Below, piece by piece: positions 29,395-37,968 of a stretch of 64,000 bases of DNA (its first letter is position 1; each line of letters opens with the position of its first letter). Origin of the DNA: DATJGR01 sp963780795. Its GTDB lineage: Bacteria; Pseudomonadota; Gammaproteobacteria; Pseudomonadales; Azotimanducaceae. The DNA is taken from contig CAWADH010000014.1 of the NCBI GenBank assembly GCA_963780795.1, positions 124,001 to 188,000 on the forward strand, written 5' to 3'. Below the pieces are notes generated by a model, which did no database searches, had not been told where the DNA came from, and worked only from the letters and a program-made list of their open reading frames with translations. A program made the position numbers and the translations under genes.

Positions 29395-30435
29395 CTATTG
29401 CGCGCGGGCACGGTGCGGGGCCACCGCGTACGGGTTGCCGCCGAGCGTGTTGGAGATGTCCGCGATCGACTTCTGTGCGCGCAGGCTGTTGCCGGCCGCA
29501 TCGAGCGGAGGCGAGATCACGGCGATTCCGAACTTGCCGGGCGACACCGCGATGATGCCGCCACCGACGCCGCTCTTCGCGGGCAAACCGGTCGTGTACA
29601 GCCACTTGCCCGATTCGTCGTAAAGCCCCGCGGTCGCCATGACTGCGAGAACCTGCGGTACGTGATCGGTGTGCATGACCTGTTTCTTCGTCAACGGATT
29701 GCGTCCGCCGTCTGCAAGCGTCGCCGCCATCACGGCAAGGTCTTTCGCATTCACGCTCACGGCGCATTGCTTCGTATAAAGGTCGGTGGCTTGCGACGGA
29801 TTCGATTTGATGTGGCCATAGGCAAACATCAGTTCGGCGATCGCGAGGTTGCGCTGGTTCGTCGCCGCTTCCGATTCGTATACCTCCTGATTGACCGACA
29901 ACGTCCGTCCGGCGAACTGACTGTAGTAACCGATGATGGTGTTCCAGACTTCGTCGTAAGTGGCGCCTTTGATCATGCTGGTTGCCGTGATGGCGCCGGC
30001 GTTGACGAGCGGGTTCATCTCGGCGCCTTTGTGTTGTTCGATCGCCACGATGGAATTGAACGCTTGACCGGTTGCGTCGACGCCGACGTTCTCGACGAGC
30101 GATTCGGGGCCCGATTCCTCGATCACTTTCGCCATCGTGAACACTTTGGAGATCGACTGGATCGACACCTCCGATGTGGTGTCGCCTGCTGCGTAGACCT
30201 TTCCGTTCGTCGTCACCAGCGCAATGCCGTAGATGTTCGGGTCCACCTTCGCGAGCGCCGGAATGTAGTCGGCGTTCTTGCCTTCCTGCAGGTGCGCGTA
30301 TTTTGCGTACGCGGCGCCGAGCGCAGCATCCACGACCTTTTGCGACAGCGGGTCGGCGGCATGCGCGGTGGCGACGGCGAGAAGCAACATCGCTGCGCAG
30401 CCGGTCAAACGAGAGCGTGTTCGTCGCCACGGCAT
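29395..30435 (-). CDS. glsA: Glutaminase (GlsA family) with N-terminal signal peptide
   Basis: A 346-residue protein from ATG 30435, preceded by AAGGAG. It hydrolyses L-glutamine to glutamate and ammonia. The serine-lysine catalytic motif SISKVF, the segment NPLVNAGAI, the motif NQRNLAIAELM and the C-terminal KSGVGGGIIAV are those of the beta-lactamase-fold glutaminases. Unusually, residues 1-26 (RSRLTGCAAMLLLAVATAHA, then ADPLSQK) look like a Sec signal peptide with an AHA cleavage site, so the enzyme is probably periplasmic. Most family members are cytosolic. Ammonia release fits the acid-stress theme of the window (inference). Confidence 0.93.
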   Translation of the reverse strand: MPWRRTRSRLTGCAAMLLLAVATAHAADPLSQKVVDAALGAAYAKYAHLQEGKNADYIPALAKVDPNIYGIALVTTNGKVYAAGDTTSEVSIQSISKVFTMAKVIEESGPESLVENVGVDATGQAFNSIVAIEQHKGAEMNPLVNAGAITATSMIKGATYDEVWNTIIGYYSQFAGRTLSVNQEVYESEAATNQRNLAIAELMFAYGHIKSNPSQATDLYTKQCAVSVNAKDLAVMAATLADGGRNPLTKKQVMHTDHVPQVLAVMATAGLYDESGKWLYTTGLPAKSGVGGGIIAVSPGKFGIAVISPPLDAAGNSLRAQKSIADISNTLGGNPYAVAPHRARAQ

Positions 30436-30543
30436 CGGAGTCTCCTTCTGTGGCGCGCATGTTAACAGGCGCGCTGAGGTGACCCTGCGAGTTCGCGCGA
30501 GTAGCATGCGCGCACGGAATCGATCTGCATGCGACGGTGTGCC

Positions 30544-31632
30544 ATGGCGGAACAGACGACGTTGACCGGACGCGGCGCGGAACTCGTGATCCGCATCGGA
30601 TTGCTACTGTTGCTGGTGGGCTGGTGCTTCGTCATCGTGCAGCCGTTCATCGGCATGATCGGCTGGGCGATCGTGATGTCCGTGGCGATGTATCCGACCT
30701 TCGATCGATTGCGGACGCTGCTGGGCGGACGCACGAAGTCCGCGGCCGCGCTCATGACCGTGGCTTTCCTGCTCGTGTTCATCGTGCCGGCGGTGGTGTT
30801 GTCCGAGACGCTGGTTACCGGCGTGCGAACGCTCGCAACGAACCTGCAGAGCGGTGCGATCTCGATTCCGATGCCGTCCGCGTCGGTCAGAGACTGGCCG
30901 GTCATAGGCGAGCGCGTGGCGGATTTCTGGACCCTGGCGGCAACGAATCTGGACGCGTTGACGGTGCAATTCCGCGAAGAGATCGCCGACGTCGGCCGCT
31001 GGCTGCTGCACCAGGCTGCATCGACCGGTCTAGGGCTGTTGCAGTTCGTCGCCGCGGTCGTGCTGAGCGGATTTCTGCTGGCTACCGCGAAGGCGAGCAG
31101 CGAGATCGGCGAGCGGGTCGTCAAACGCGTCGTTGGCCCTAACGGTCACCGCTTCGCGGCGCTGGCCGTTGCGACCACGCGCAGTGTCGCGCGCGGGGTT
31201 CTCGGCGTGGCGCTGATTCAGGCGACGCTCGCGGGTCTCGGCTTTCTCTTCGTCGGGATTCAAGGCGCAGGGCTGCTGGCGGTGATCACGTTGATGTTGT
31301 GCATCGTGCAGATCGGGCCCGCGCTGGTACTGATTCCGGCGGTGATCTACGTGTTCTCGACCGGCAGCACCACCATTGCGGTGATGTTCGCGATCTGGTG
31401 CGTGTTCGTGATGCTGATCGACAACGTCGTGAAACCTATTCTGCTGGGGCGCGGTGTCGACGTGCCGATGCTCGTGGTGGTCATTGGCGCGATCGGCGGA
31501 CTCCTGTCGATGGGCGTGATCGGACTGTTCGTCGGCGCGATCGTGCTGGTGCTCGGCTATTCCGCGGTGGCGGCGTGGCTCGGCCACGAAGAAGCTCAAG
31601 TGATCGCGACCGATCCCCCGCCGAGCGTGTGA
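30544..31632 (+). CDS. AI-2E family (PerM/YdiK-like) membrane protein
   Basis: A 362-residue integral membrane protein with about 8 hydrophobic segments, taken from ATG 30544 (MAEQTTLTGRGAELVIRIG). The family pattern is clear: VQPFIGMIGWAIVMSVAMYP near the start, a soluble domain between TM3 and TM4 (about 100-190), then GVLGVALIQATLAGLGFL, IGPALVLIPAVIYVF and LIDNVVKPILLGRG. Members transport AI-2 or other small molecules, or act as Na+(Li+)/H+ antiporters; the role here is open. Confidence 0.88.
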   Translation: MAEQTTLTGRGAELVIRIGLLLLLVGWCFVIVQPFIGMIGWAIVMSVAMYPTFDRLRTLLGGRTKSAAALMTVAFLLVFIVPAVVLSETLVTGVRTLATNLQSGAISIPMPSASVRDWPVIGERVADFWTLAATNLDALTVQFREEIADVGRWLLHQAASTGLGLLQFVAAVVLSGFLLATAKASSEIGERVVKRVVGPNGHRFAALAVATTRSVARGVLGVALIQATLAGLGFLFVGIQGAGLLAVITLMLCIVQIGPALVLIPAVIYVFSTGSTTIAVMFAIWCVFVMLIDNVVKPILLGRGVDVPMLVVVIGAIGGLLSMGVIGLFVGAIVLVLGYSAVAAWLGHEEAQVIATDPPPSV

Positions 31633-32457
31633 CTACGACAGCAGGTCGGTGTTCGTGTCGGCGAAGCCAAGCGACGGATCGACGATCTGATAGCCGACGA
31701 TGCGGCGCAATTCCGGCGCCAGCGTGCGCGCGATGTCGGGCGGCACGTTCAGATAGTGGTTCTCTTCCTGCCGCAGCCAGCCGAGCGAGTACGACGCGAA
31801 CGTGCCGAAGCGCCAGTCGTTGGTCGTGTTCGGACCGGCGCCGTGCAGCGTGCCGCCCATCCACAGCAGCAGCGATCCGGCGGGCATTTCGCCGGCAGTG
31901 ATCTCGTCGGGCGTGGGCGTGCGGTCCTTTGGCCAGCGATGGCTGCCCGGCACCAGCCGGGTTGCACCGTTAGCGAACGTGAAGTCGGTGATCGCGAGCA
32001 TTGAAGCGACGACCATGTCGGGCCGCGGCACCTCGAAGAACGGATAGCCGTCTTCTTCCCGATGCAGTACCTGGCGTTTGGCGCCGGGTCCGATGACGAA
32101 CGCCGCCGTCGCCTGCAGCTGGTACTTCGAACAGTTCGGTTTCAGGATCGCGTCGCACGCCGCGAGCGTGATCGGGTGCATGACCTGTTCGCGAAACGTC
32201 GGCGACTTCGCGACGAGGCCGACCGCGCGCTTGGTATTCGCGGCCAGAAACGCTTCGTCGAGTTCGAGCGCGGCATACATCTCGTTCGGCGTATGCATCG
32301 CTTCGGGCCGCGCAAGGTACGGCTTCAACTCGGCTTCGATCGCATCGCGTTTCGCGCGGTCGAAGACATCCGTTACCACGACGGCGCCGTCGCGTTTCAG
32401 TATGCCGACGATGTCGTCAGGGGATGTGTCGAACCGGACCTGTGCAATGGCGGCCAT
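31633..32457 (-). CDS. Phytanoyl-CoA dioxygenase (PhyH) family protein
   Basis: A 274-residue Fe(II)/2-oxoglutarate-dependent oxygenase-like protein. The jelly-roll metal site is represented by HREEDG (H-x-E/D) near residue 133 and LHGAGPNTTNDWR with the second histidine, followed by the 2-oxoglutarate arginine; NGATRLVPGSHRWPKDR is the typical strand-loop of the family. The substrate is unknown. It is the terminal gene of a short minus-strand run with the ion channel gene, and ends next to the convergent AI-2E gene. Confidence 0.88.
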   Translation of the reverse strand: MAAIAQVRFDTSPDDIVGILKRDGAVVVTDVFDRAKRDAIEAELKPYLARPEAMHTPNEMYAALELDEAFLAANTKRAVGLVAKSPTFREQVMHPITLAACDAILKPNCSKYQLQATAAFVIGPGAKRQVLHREEDGYPFFEVPRPDMVVASMLAITDFTFANGATRLVPGSHRWPKDRTPTPDEITAGEMPAGSLLLWMGGTLHGAGPNTTNDWRFGTFASYSLGWLRQEENHYLNVPPDIARTLAPELRRIVGYQIVDPSLGFADTNTDLLS

Positions 32458-32475
32458 GATGTGTTCCCGGCAGAG

Positions 32476-33213
32476 CTAGCTGGATTCCCCCGACGATTCT
32501 GCCTGATCCTGTATTCGCTGCGACACGAATGCACTGACCAGCACCGCAACGATCACCGCTACGTAAAACTGACCGATCACCGCTTCGACGATCGCAACGC
32601 TGCGGGTTACGTTCGTCACCGGCACGATGTCGCCATAGCCGAGGGTGGCGAGGGTGACGAAGCTGTAGTAGATCAACTCCACCTGGAAGTTCTCGGTGCT
32701 GGGCGTCGCATTGCCGGGCAGTTGGAGGCTGGTCGAATCGGCCACGTACGCAAGCGTATAGATCTGCGCGAACAGCAGCCCGATCAGTTCGTAAGCGACG
32801 ATGGACGCGATGATCCCATCGAGCGTGATGCGGCTCGCACGAAACACCACGTTGAGGATGCTCACCGCGCAGACTAGCAACAGCAGCGCATGTGAGCCGA
32901 TGGCGAGGTATTTCATCGCAAACGTGAGCGCTTCGCTCACGTGAAACTCTTCGATGACGTTGCTCGCCAACGCGATGCCCCACAGCGACCAGCCGAGGCG
33001 CAGCAGCCCGTGTGCATTCGGATTGCTCGAATCTGCAACGAGCATCGAGTTCAGCACGAACAGCGTCGAGATGGCTTTCACGAGCAGGCTGTGGTGCAGC
33101 AACGGCAGCAGGAACAGCAGCAGCAGGAAGAACACCGCGAGCTGCCCGAACTTCCAGGCGGCCAACCTCGATCGCGTGCGCGAGATTTCGTCTACCAGGT
33201 GCAGCGTGGGCAT
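32476..33213 (-). CDS. Two-pore-domain-like potassium channel protein
   Basis: A 245-residue membrane protein with about six hydrophobic segments. The pore helix and selectivity filter read SFVTLATLGYGDIVP (TxGYGD), followed by the inner helix IVEAVIGQFYVAVIVAVLV. This is a Kch/ion_trans_2-type K+ channel lacking a cytosolic RCK/TrkA regulatory domain. The C-terminus is short and charged. It lies 18 bases upstream of the PhyH gene. Confidence 0.88.
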   Translation of the reverse strand: MPTLHLVDEISRTRSRLAAWKFGQLAVFFLLLLFLLPLLHHSLLVKAISTLFVLNSMLVADSSNPNAHGLLRLGWSLWGIALASNVIEEFHVSEALTFAMKYLAIGSHALLLLVCAVSILNVVFRASRITLDGIIASIVAYELIGLLFAQIYTLAYVADSTSLQLPGNATPSTENFQVELIYYSFVTLATLGYGDIVPVTNVTRSVAIVEAVIGQFYVAVIVAVLVSAFVSQRIQDQAESSGESS

Positions 33214-33232
33214 GCCTGTTCCTCGCTTGCGG

Positions 33233-34240
33233 TCAGATCCGCTGTTCGACGATGTCGCGCACCGCAGCGACCACGGCCTCGGGCGCCTGGATCGGGATCG
33301 CGTGCCCGCTTTCCTTCACGACGCGATGCGACGAACGCGTCGACAGCGCGGCCAGCTCGTTCTGCAGCGTGCTCCAGCGCTGATCGACCTGATCGAGTTC
33401 AGCCTGCGACACCGGCGTCGGGAAATCCTTCGCCGAGCTCGCCCGGCCGCGCGTCAGCACCACCAGAGGCAGATCGCCCAGCGACGCCGGTGGATCGGTC
33501 TGCGAGACATCTGCTTCGAAGCCCTGCATCTCGTGCGCGATGCCGCTGCAGTAGTCCGCGCGATTCTCCATCGCGACCATCTCGGCTTCGAGGTCGGCCG
33601 GCATGTGCAACGGCGCGGCCAGCTGCTTCATCACGCCCGATGCGCGAACCACGCCGCTCCACGCGAATGCGCGACAGGCGGCGAGCTGCGCCTCGACTTC
33701 GCGTCGGTGCTTTTCGGTATTGCCCGGCTCCTCGAGACGATGCCGCTGCTGCTCGTGCGACGAGTCGACGAACACCATGCCGATGACGCCGTCGGGATGG
33801 TCGCGGTAGTAGCGGCGCACGAAGATGCCGCCGGCGGACCAGCCGACCAGCACGAACGGCGGCTTCAATCCCGCGGCCTTCACCAGCGCGTGCAGATCTT
33901 CCGACACGAATTCGGCCTGCGTCGGCCGGTCGGACGCATCGCTCCAGCCCATCCACGCGCGGTCGTAGTTGCACACGCGGGCGAAACTGGAAACGTCGTT
34001 CTGCACCAGCCGCCACGCCGCGTAGTTGCCGCCGAGTCCGTTCTCGAGCAGCACGGTGACCGGTCCTTGCCCCGAACAATACAGGTGCAGCGACCGACCA
34101 CCGATGTCGATGCGTTCGCCCGGCATCGGGAAGCGCTTCGCGTCGTGCGCCGATGCGAGCCACTGGTATGCGGCGCCGACGATCGCGAGCAGCACCACGA
34201 CAGCGACGAGGTAGCGCAGCACTCTGGCGAGAAGCTTCAT
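33233..34240 (-). CDS. Alpha/beta hydrolase with N-terminal membrane anchor
   Basis: A 335-residue protein from ATG 34240 (MKLLARVLRYLVAVVVLLAI), whose first 25 residues form an uncleaved anchor or signal segment. The hydrolase fold shows ENGLGGNYAAW (oxyanion loop), the nucleophile elbow LVGWSAGGIFVRRYY (GxSxG), FVDSSHEQQ with the acid, and the catalytic histidine in VKESGHAIPIQAPEAV. It is expected to act at the periplasmic face or membrane on an ester or similar bond; the substrate is unknown. Confidence 0.86.
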   Translation of the reverse strand: MKLLARVLRYLVAVVVLLAIVGAAYQWLASAHDAKRFPMPGERIDIGGRSLHLYCSGQGPVTVLLENGLGGNYAAWRLVQNDVSSFARVCNYDRAWMGWSDASDRPTQAEFVSEDLHALVKAAGLKPPFVLVGWSAGGIFVRRYYRDHPDGVIGMVFVDSSHEQQRHRLEEPGNTEKHRREVEAQLAACRAFAWSGVVRASGVMKQLAAPLHMPADLEAEMVAMENRADYCSGIAHEMQGFEADVSQTDPPASLGDLPLVVLTRGRASSAKDFPTPVSQAELDQVDQRWSTLQNELAALSTRSSHRVVKESGHAIPIQAPEAVVAAVRDIVEQRI

Positions 34241-34477
34241 TCGATGCAGAGGGTCCGCTGAGGCCCGCCAACGGTACCAACATGACATCGAGCGTGCACC
34301 CTTAGCGTTCCACCGGCCGATGCGTTGCACCAGCGGAGTGCCGGTTGCGATCCCCGCGGCTTAGTCATGCCGTCAGGCGCGCGGGGCCGCGGCCATCTTC
34401 AGTTGGCCCGTTCCATGCATCGAGCGGTCAGGCTCTTCAGTAAATGGATCGAAGAGCACCATCGCCAAGGAACGATC

Positions 34478-35245
34478 ATGCCCACCTATGCCACCGCACA
34501 TCCCGTCGCCGCATCCTCTACCGGTCCTGACTACGCAGGCCCGCATCGATGGCAGATCAACTCGCCCGCTCGGCTCGTGCGGCGCCTGATGCGCCGTTAT
34601 GCATACACGCGCTGGGTCGATCGCTACTGCGACCCGCTCGCCGTGCGCGGCGTCGAACACCTGCGCGATCTCGCGGGGCCGGCGATCTTCGTCGCGAACC
34701 ATCAGAGCCACATGGACACGCTGGTGCTGTTCGAGGCAATGCCCGAACACGTGAAGCGCGATCTCTATTTCGGGGCTGCGGCCGACCGCTGGTTCGTCAA
34801 AGGCAAGAAGAAGCTGGTGCTGCAGCCGTGGTACCAGTCGATGGTGTTGGGCAACTTCCCGATCGTGCGCGGCGGCGGAGCGAAAGCGTTGGGACACGCG
34901 CGGTGGCTGCTGCAGCAGGGCTGCAACGTATGCATCTTCCCGGAAGGCACGCGCACCACCAAAGATGAACTCGGCCGTTTCAAGCCGGGCGTTGCGCTCC
35001 TTGCGCTGGAACTCGGCGTGCCGGTGGTGCCGGTGTATCTGTCCGGCTTGCGCGAGATGCGGCCGAAGGGCGCGCTGCACGCGAAAGCGGGCTCGGCGGG
35101 GGTCGACGTGTTTGCGCCGGTGCGATTCGATACCGATACGTCGGTGGACGACGCGACCGCGGCGTTGCGGACGATCCTGGTACGGCGGCACGCCGAAGAG
35201 CGCGCGGCCATCTCGGCGAACGAGGCGGTGGCTTGCTTCGGCTGA
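34478..35245 (+). CDS. 1-acyl-sn-glycerol-3-phosphate acyltransferase (PlsC family)
   Basis: A 255-residue protein; ATG 34478 has an AAGGAA site upstream. The acyltransferase motifs are present: NHQSHMDTLVL (HX4D), GNFPIVRGGG, and IFPEGTRTTKDELGRFKPG. Membrane-associated enzymes of this family acylate lysophosphatidate or related acceptors in phospholipid synthesis. The region 34241-34477 between this gene and the divergent hydrolase holds no other feature that I can support. Confidence 0.9.
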   Translation: MPTYATAHPVAASSTGPDYAGPHRWQINSPARLVRRLMRRYAYTRWVDRYCDPLAVRGVEHLRDLAGPAIFVANHQSHMDTLVLFEAMPEHVKRDLYFGAAADRWFVKGKKKLVLQPWYQSMVLGNFPIVRGGGAKALGHARWLLQQGCNVCIFPEGTRTTKDELGRFKPGVALLALELGVPVVPVYLSGLREMRPKGALHAKAGSAGVDVFAPVRFDTDTSVDDATAALRTILVRRHAEERAAISANEAVACFG

Positions 35246-35476
35246 CCCGGCGTGGCTCCCCCATGGCGATCGGACGCCCAGCAGAATGGCGGGAGTTCCG
35301 GATGCGGTCCGGCCAGACTGTCAGATGGCTTTACACATCGCGCATGCGGACGCAGAGTGAATGGGTTCGAGTTCGTTTGATTTTGTATATAAAACAGTTG
35401 CTTGAGAGATATCGCGCGTTCCGTGGCATGGTTCCTGCTGTTCGACTGTCGGCAGTTCAACAGTTGGAGAATTAAA

Positions 35477-35989
35477 GTGCAAAAGCAGTTCAAACAATCG
35501 GTGCTCGCTTTGCTGCTGGTAATCACGCCGGCGCTCGCCAGCGCGAATCTGATTACCACTGGTGGGAATCTCGCAGCCGGTGACATCGACTACTTCGCGT
35601 TCGACGTGACCAACTCCGGTTTCTTCACGCTGACGTTGACAGGTTCCTTCGATACCGAGTTGTTCCTGTTCGGCGGCTCGGTGTCTTTGGCGAATCTGAT
35701 CGAGTCGAACGACGACATCAGCTTCCCCTCGAACCTGAATTCGTTGATCGATCGTACGCTGAGTATCGGTCACTACATCGCCGCCATTGGTGCGTTCAAT
35801 ACGACCGAATCAGAGGCGGTGTCCGGATCGAATCCGGGTGTCACGGCCGGTGGACGTTATTCGCTGAGCATCTCGGCGCAGAACGGTACCGCCACGGCGC
35901 AGAGCGTTCCAGAGCCGGGTTCGCTCGCGCTGCTGGGTGCGGGACTGATCGCGATCGGGCTGATTCGGCGCAGAAAAGTCGCCGCGTAG
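35477..35989 (+). CDS. PEP-CTERM sorted exoprotein
   Basis: A 170-residue protein from GTG 35477 with GGAGA seven bases upstream. A signal peptide (KQSVLALLLVITPALASA) is followed by a beta-rich domain (GDIDYFAFDVTNSGFFTLTL, TELFLFGG) like the DVUA0089/pre-peptidase C-terminal type. The C-terminus is a textbook PEP-CTERM signal: VPEPGSLALLGAGLIAIGL then RRRK. Such proteins are processed by an exosortase and linked to exopolysaccharide in Gram-negative biofilm formers. No exosortase gene is in the window. An intrinsic terminator follows 30 bases after the stop. Confidence 0.9.
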   Translation: MQKQFKQSVLALLLVITPALASANLITTGGNLAAGDIDYFAFDVTNSGFFTLTLTGSFDTELFLFGGSVSLANLIESNDDISFPSNLNSLIDRTLSIGHYIAAIGAFNTTESEAVSGSNPGVTAGGRYSLSISAQNGTATAQSVPEPGSLALLGAGLIAIGLIRRRKVAA

Positions 35990-36018
35990 CACCGATCGAT
36001 CGGATCGGATGAAAAAAG

Positions 36019-36045
36019 AAGCCCCGCCGATGCGGGGCTTTTTCG
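36019..36045 (+). terminator. Rho-independent terminator of the PEP-CTERM gene
   Basis: A GC-rich hairpin AAGCCCCGC/GCGGGGCTT with a 4-base loop is followed by a T-run (36039-36043 region). It is correctly placed 30 bases after the PEP-CTERM gene stop; an A-run precedes the hairpin, so it could also act weakly on the other strand. Confidence 0.85.
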
Positions 36046-36129
36046 TTGCACAACACCGGTGGTGATCATGTCGTGCCCCGAGTCGGTCGCGTATGATCGC
36101 GGTCCTCCTTGCAAAAGAGCGATTGAGCG

Positions 36130-36678
36130 ATGAGCCGCATCGACGCGTTGAGGGTGGAACTCGGCGGCGCCCACCCGGTCGCAGCGAAGAAGGTCAAAAA
36201 CTTCCTCGAGCCATACGTGCGGGCGTTCATCGAGCGTAGTCCGTTCGCGGTGATGTCGAGCAGCAATGCCCATGGCGACTGCGACGCCTCGCCGAAAGGC
36301 GGCGAGCCCGGTTTCGTCAAGGTGCTCGACGATCGAACGCTGCTGATTCCGGATGTCGGCGGCAATCGCCTGTTCCAGAGCTACCAGAACTTCGAGTCGA
36401 ACCCGAAAGCCGGCTTTCTGTTCCTGATTCCCGGCATGGACGTCACCGTACGCGTGAACGGTCGCGTGCGCGTAGTGGAAAGCGACGACCTGAAGGCGCG
36501 CGGAATCGTGCCGCAGGTGAACAACCCCGACGGCAATTCCGGAGTGGTCCAGGGTCTTCTGCTCGACATCGACGAAGCGTACTTCCACTGTCCCCGCTCG
36601 TTTCAGTTCGCCGACCTGTGGGACGCCGAGACGATCGCGACGAATCGCGGCATGTCGCTCAAAGACTTGAAAGGCTGA
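36130..36678 (+). CDS. Pyridoxamine 5'-phosphate oxidase-like (PPOX) FMN-binding protein
   Basis: A 182-residue protein with the split-barrel flavin-binding fold: PFAVMSSSNAHGDCDASPKG near residue 38, LLIPDVGGNRLFQSYQNF, KAGFLFLIPGMDVTVRVNGR and the C-terminal DEAYFHCPRSFQFADLW. This matches the MSMEG_1061-like subgroup of PPOX proteins rather than true PdxH, so oxidation of pyridoxamine phosphate is not implied. It stands alone between a terminator and a palindromic repeat. Confidence 0.85.
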   Translation: MSRIDALRVELGGAHPVAAKKVKNFLEPYVRAFIERSPFAVMSSSNAHGDCDASPKGGEPGFVKVLDDRTLLIPDVGGNRLFQSYQNFESNPKAGFLFLIPGMDVTVRVNGRVRVVESDDLKARGIVPQVNNPDGNSGVVQGLLLDIDEAYFHCPRSFQFADLWDAETIATNRGMSLKDLKG

Positions 36679-36796
36679 CACCGGCAGCTTCGAGTCCCGG
36701 CGGAGGTGGTGGTGTCGTGCAGGACGCGCCCGAGCCATCCCTGTTCACATGAACTGATTCGCTGATCTCTGTCGTAACGCTCTGTTGTGGATCGAT

Positions 36797-36831
36797 AAGT
36801 CACCGCCGGTGTCTGGCACCGGCGGTGACTT
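36797..36831. repeat. REP-like palindrome, copy 1
   Basis: Perfect inverted repeat with 15-base arms (AAGTCACCGCCGGTG and its complement) and a 5-base loop TCTGG. The same core (GGTGyCnGGCACC flanked by AAGTCAC/GTGACTT) recurs at 55517-55529 and 57688-57728. It sits between convergent genes and may also act as a bidirectional terminator. Confidence 0.8.
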
Positions 36832-36870
36832 GTTCATCCTCGAACGAAGGCGCGACGTCGCCCGTCCCCG

Positions 36871-37959
36871 CTAGATCTTGACCTCAATTCCGCCCTGATC
36901 CGCCGACCGATACAGCGCGTCGATCATCTTCTGAATCGTCAATCCGTCGCGGCCGGGTGCGAGCGTTGGCGTGTCGTACAGAACGTGATCGACGAAGTTG
37001 TTCATCTTGCGCCGAAACATCCTGTCGGTGCGCTCGTCGGCGTGCCACGCCGGCGATTTGTCGACCATGTGGCCGTCTTCGTCGCGGAAGATGCGCGGCG
37101 GATCCCAGGTTGCGCCGCCGTTTTCGCCCATCAGCTGGAAGCTCCAGAAGTCCTTCTCGATGTGGGCGGCGAAACAGGTCTCGATGTGCATTACGGTGCC
37201 GTTCGCGAAACGCACGCGTCCGACGGCGAGGTCTTCGACGTTGTACGTCTCGTAGTCCCAGCCTTTCCATTGCGACTGTATGCGGTCGGACGGCTTGTTA
37301 CCTATATAGGTGAACATGTCGGCGCTGGCGCTCACGGGCGTGGGCGAGCCCAGCGTGTAATGACACATCTCGAGCACGTGCACGCCGATGTCGATCAGCG
37401 GACCGCCGCCTTGCAGTTCTTTGCGGCCGAACACACCCCAGTTCGGGATGCCGCGCCGCCGCAGCGCCTGTACGCGCGCATACAGGATGCGGCCGAACTG
37501 ACCGCCGTCCGCCGCGCTTTTGAGGAACTGCGTGCGCGAGTTGAACCGGTACTGGAAGCCGATGACGAGTTTGCGCCCGAGCCGTTCGGCCGCGGCGATC
37601 ATCTGTTCGCCTTCTTCCGCGCTGCCGGCCAGCGGTTTTTCGCACAGCACGGCGCAACCGGATTCCATCGCGCCAATCGCGCATTCGGCGTGCAGCTTGT
37701 TCGGGGTGCAGATGCTCACTGCGTCGAGCTGAACCTGCGATAGCATTTCCTTCCAGTCGCTGAACGTCTGTTTGACGCCGAACTTGGCCGCGTGCCGCGC
37801 CATCATCTGGTCGTTGGGATCGGCCAGCGCAACGATCTCGACGTCGCGCCGGTCGGCGAGGTGAGTCAGGTGTTCGCCGGCGATGCCGCCGGCGCCGATG
37901 AAGCCGTAGCGCAGTTTCTTGTCGCCGCGCTTGGGTCGCTGTGTCGTGGAAAGCGCCAT
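36871..37959 (-). CDS. Gfo/Idh/MocA family oxidoreductase
   Basis: A 362-residue protein with an N-terminal Rossmann fold (YGFIGAGGIAGEHLTHL, GxGxxG) and the family lysine motif VLCEKPLAGSAEEGEQM. The C-terminal alpha/beta domain contains GGGPLIDIGVHVLEMCHY with the catalytic-region His/Asp. Such NAD(P)-dependent enzymes oxidise or reduce sugars, inositols or their derivatives. It is paired with a second member 9 bases upstream on the same strand, suggesting two steps on one carbohydrate; the substrate is unknown. Confidence 0.92.
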   Translation of the reverse strand: MALSTTQRPKRGDKKLRYGFIGAGGIAGEHLTHLADRRDVEIVALADPNDQMMARHAAKFGVKQTFSDWKEMLSQVQLDAVSICTPNKLHAECAIGAMESGCAVLCEKPLAGSAEEGEQMIAAAERLGRKLVIGFQYRFNSRTQFLKSAADGGQFGRILYARVQALRRRGIPNWGVFGRKELQGGGPLIDIGVHVLEMCHYTLGSPTPVSASADMFTYIGNKPSDRIQSQWKGWDYETYNVEDLAVGRVRFANGTVMHIETCFAAHIEKDFWSFQLMGENGGATWDPPRIFRDEDGHMVDKSPAWHADERTDRMFRRKMNNFVDHVLYDTPTLAPGRDGLTIQKMIDALYRSADQGGIEVKI

Positions 37960-37968
37960 GAAATCCCC

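Noticed and set aside
36130..36678. PdxH (pyridoxal phosphate synthesis)
   Set aside because: The protein belongs to another PPOX subgroup and lacks the PdxH C-terminal signature.
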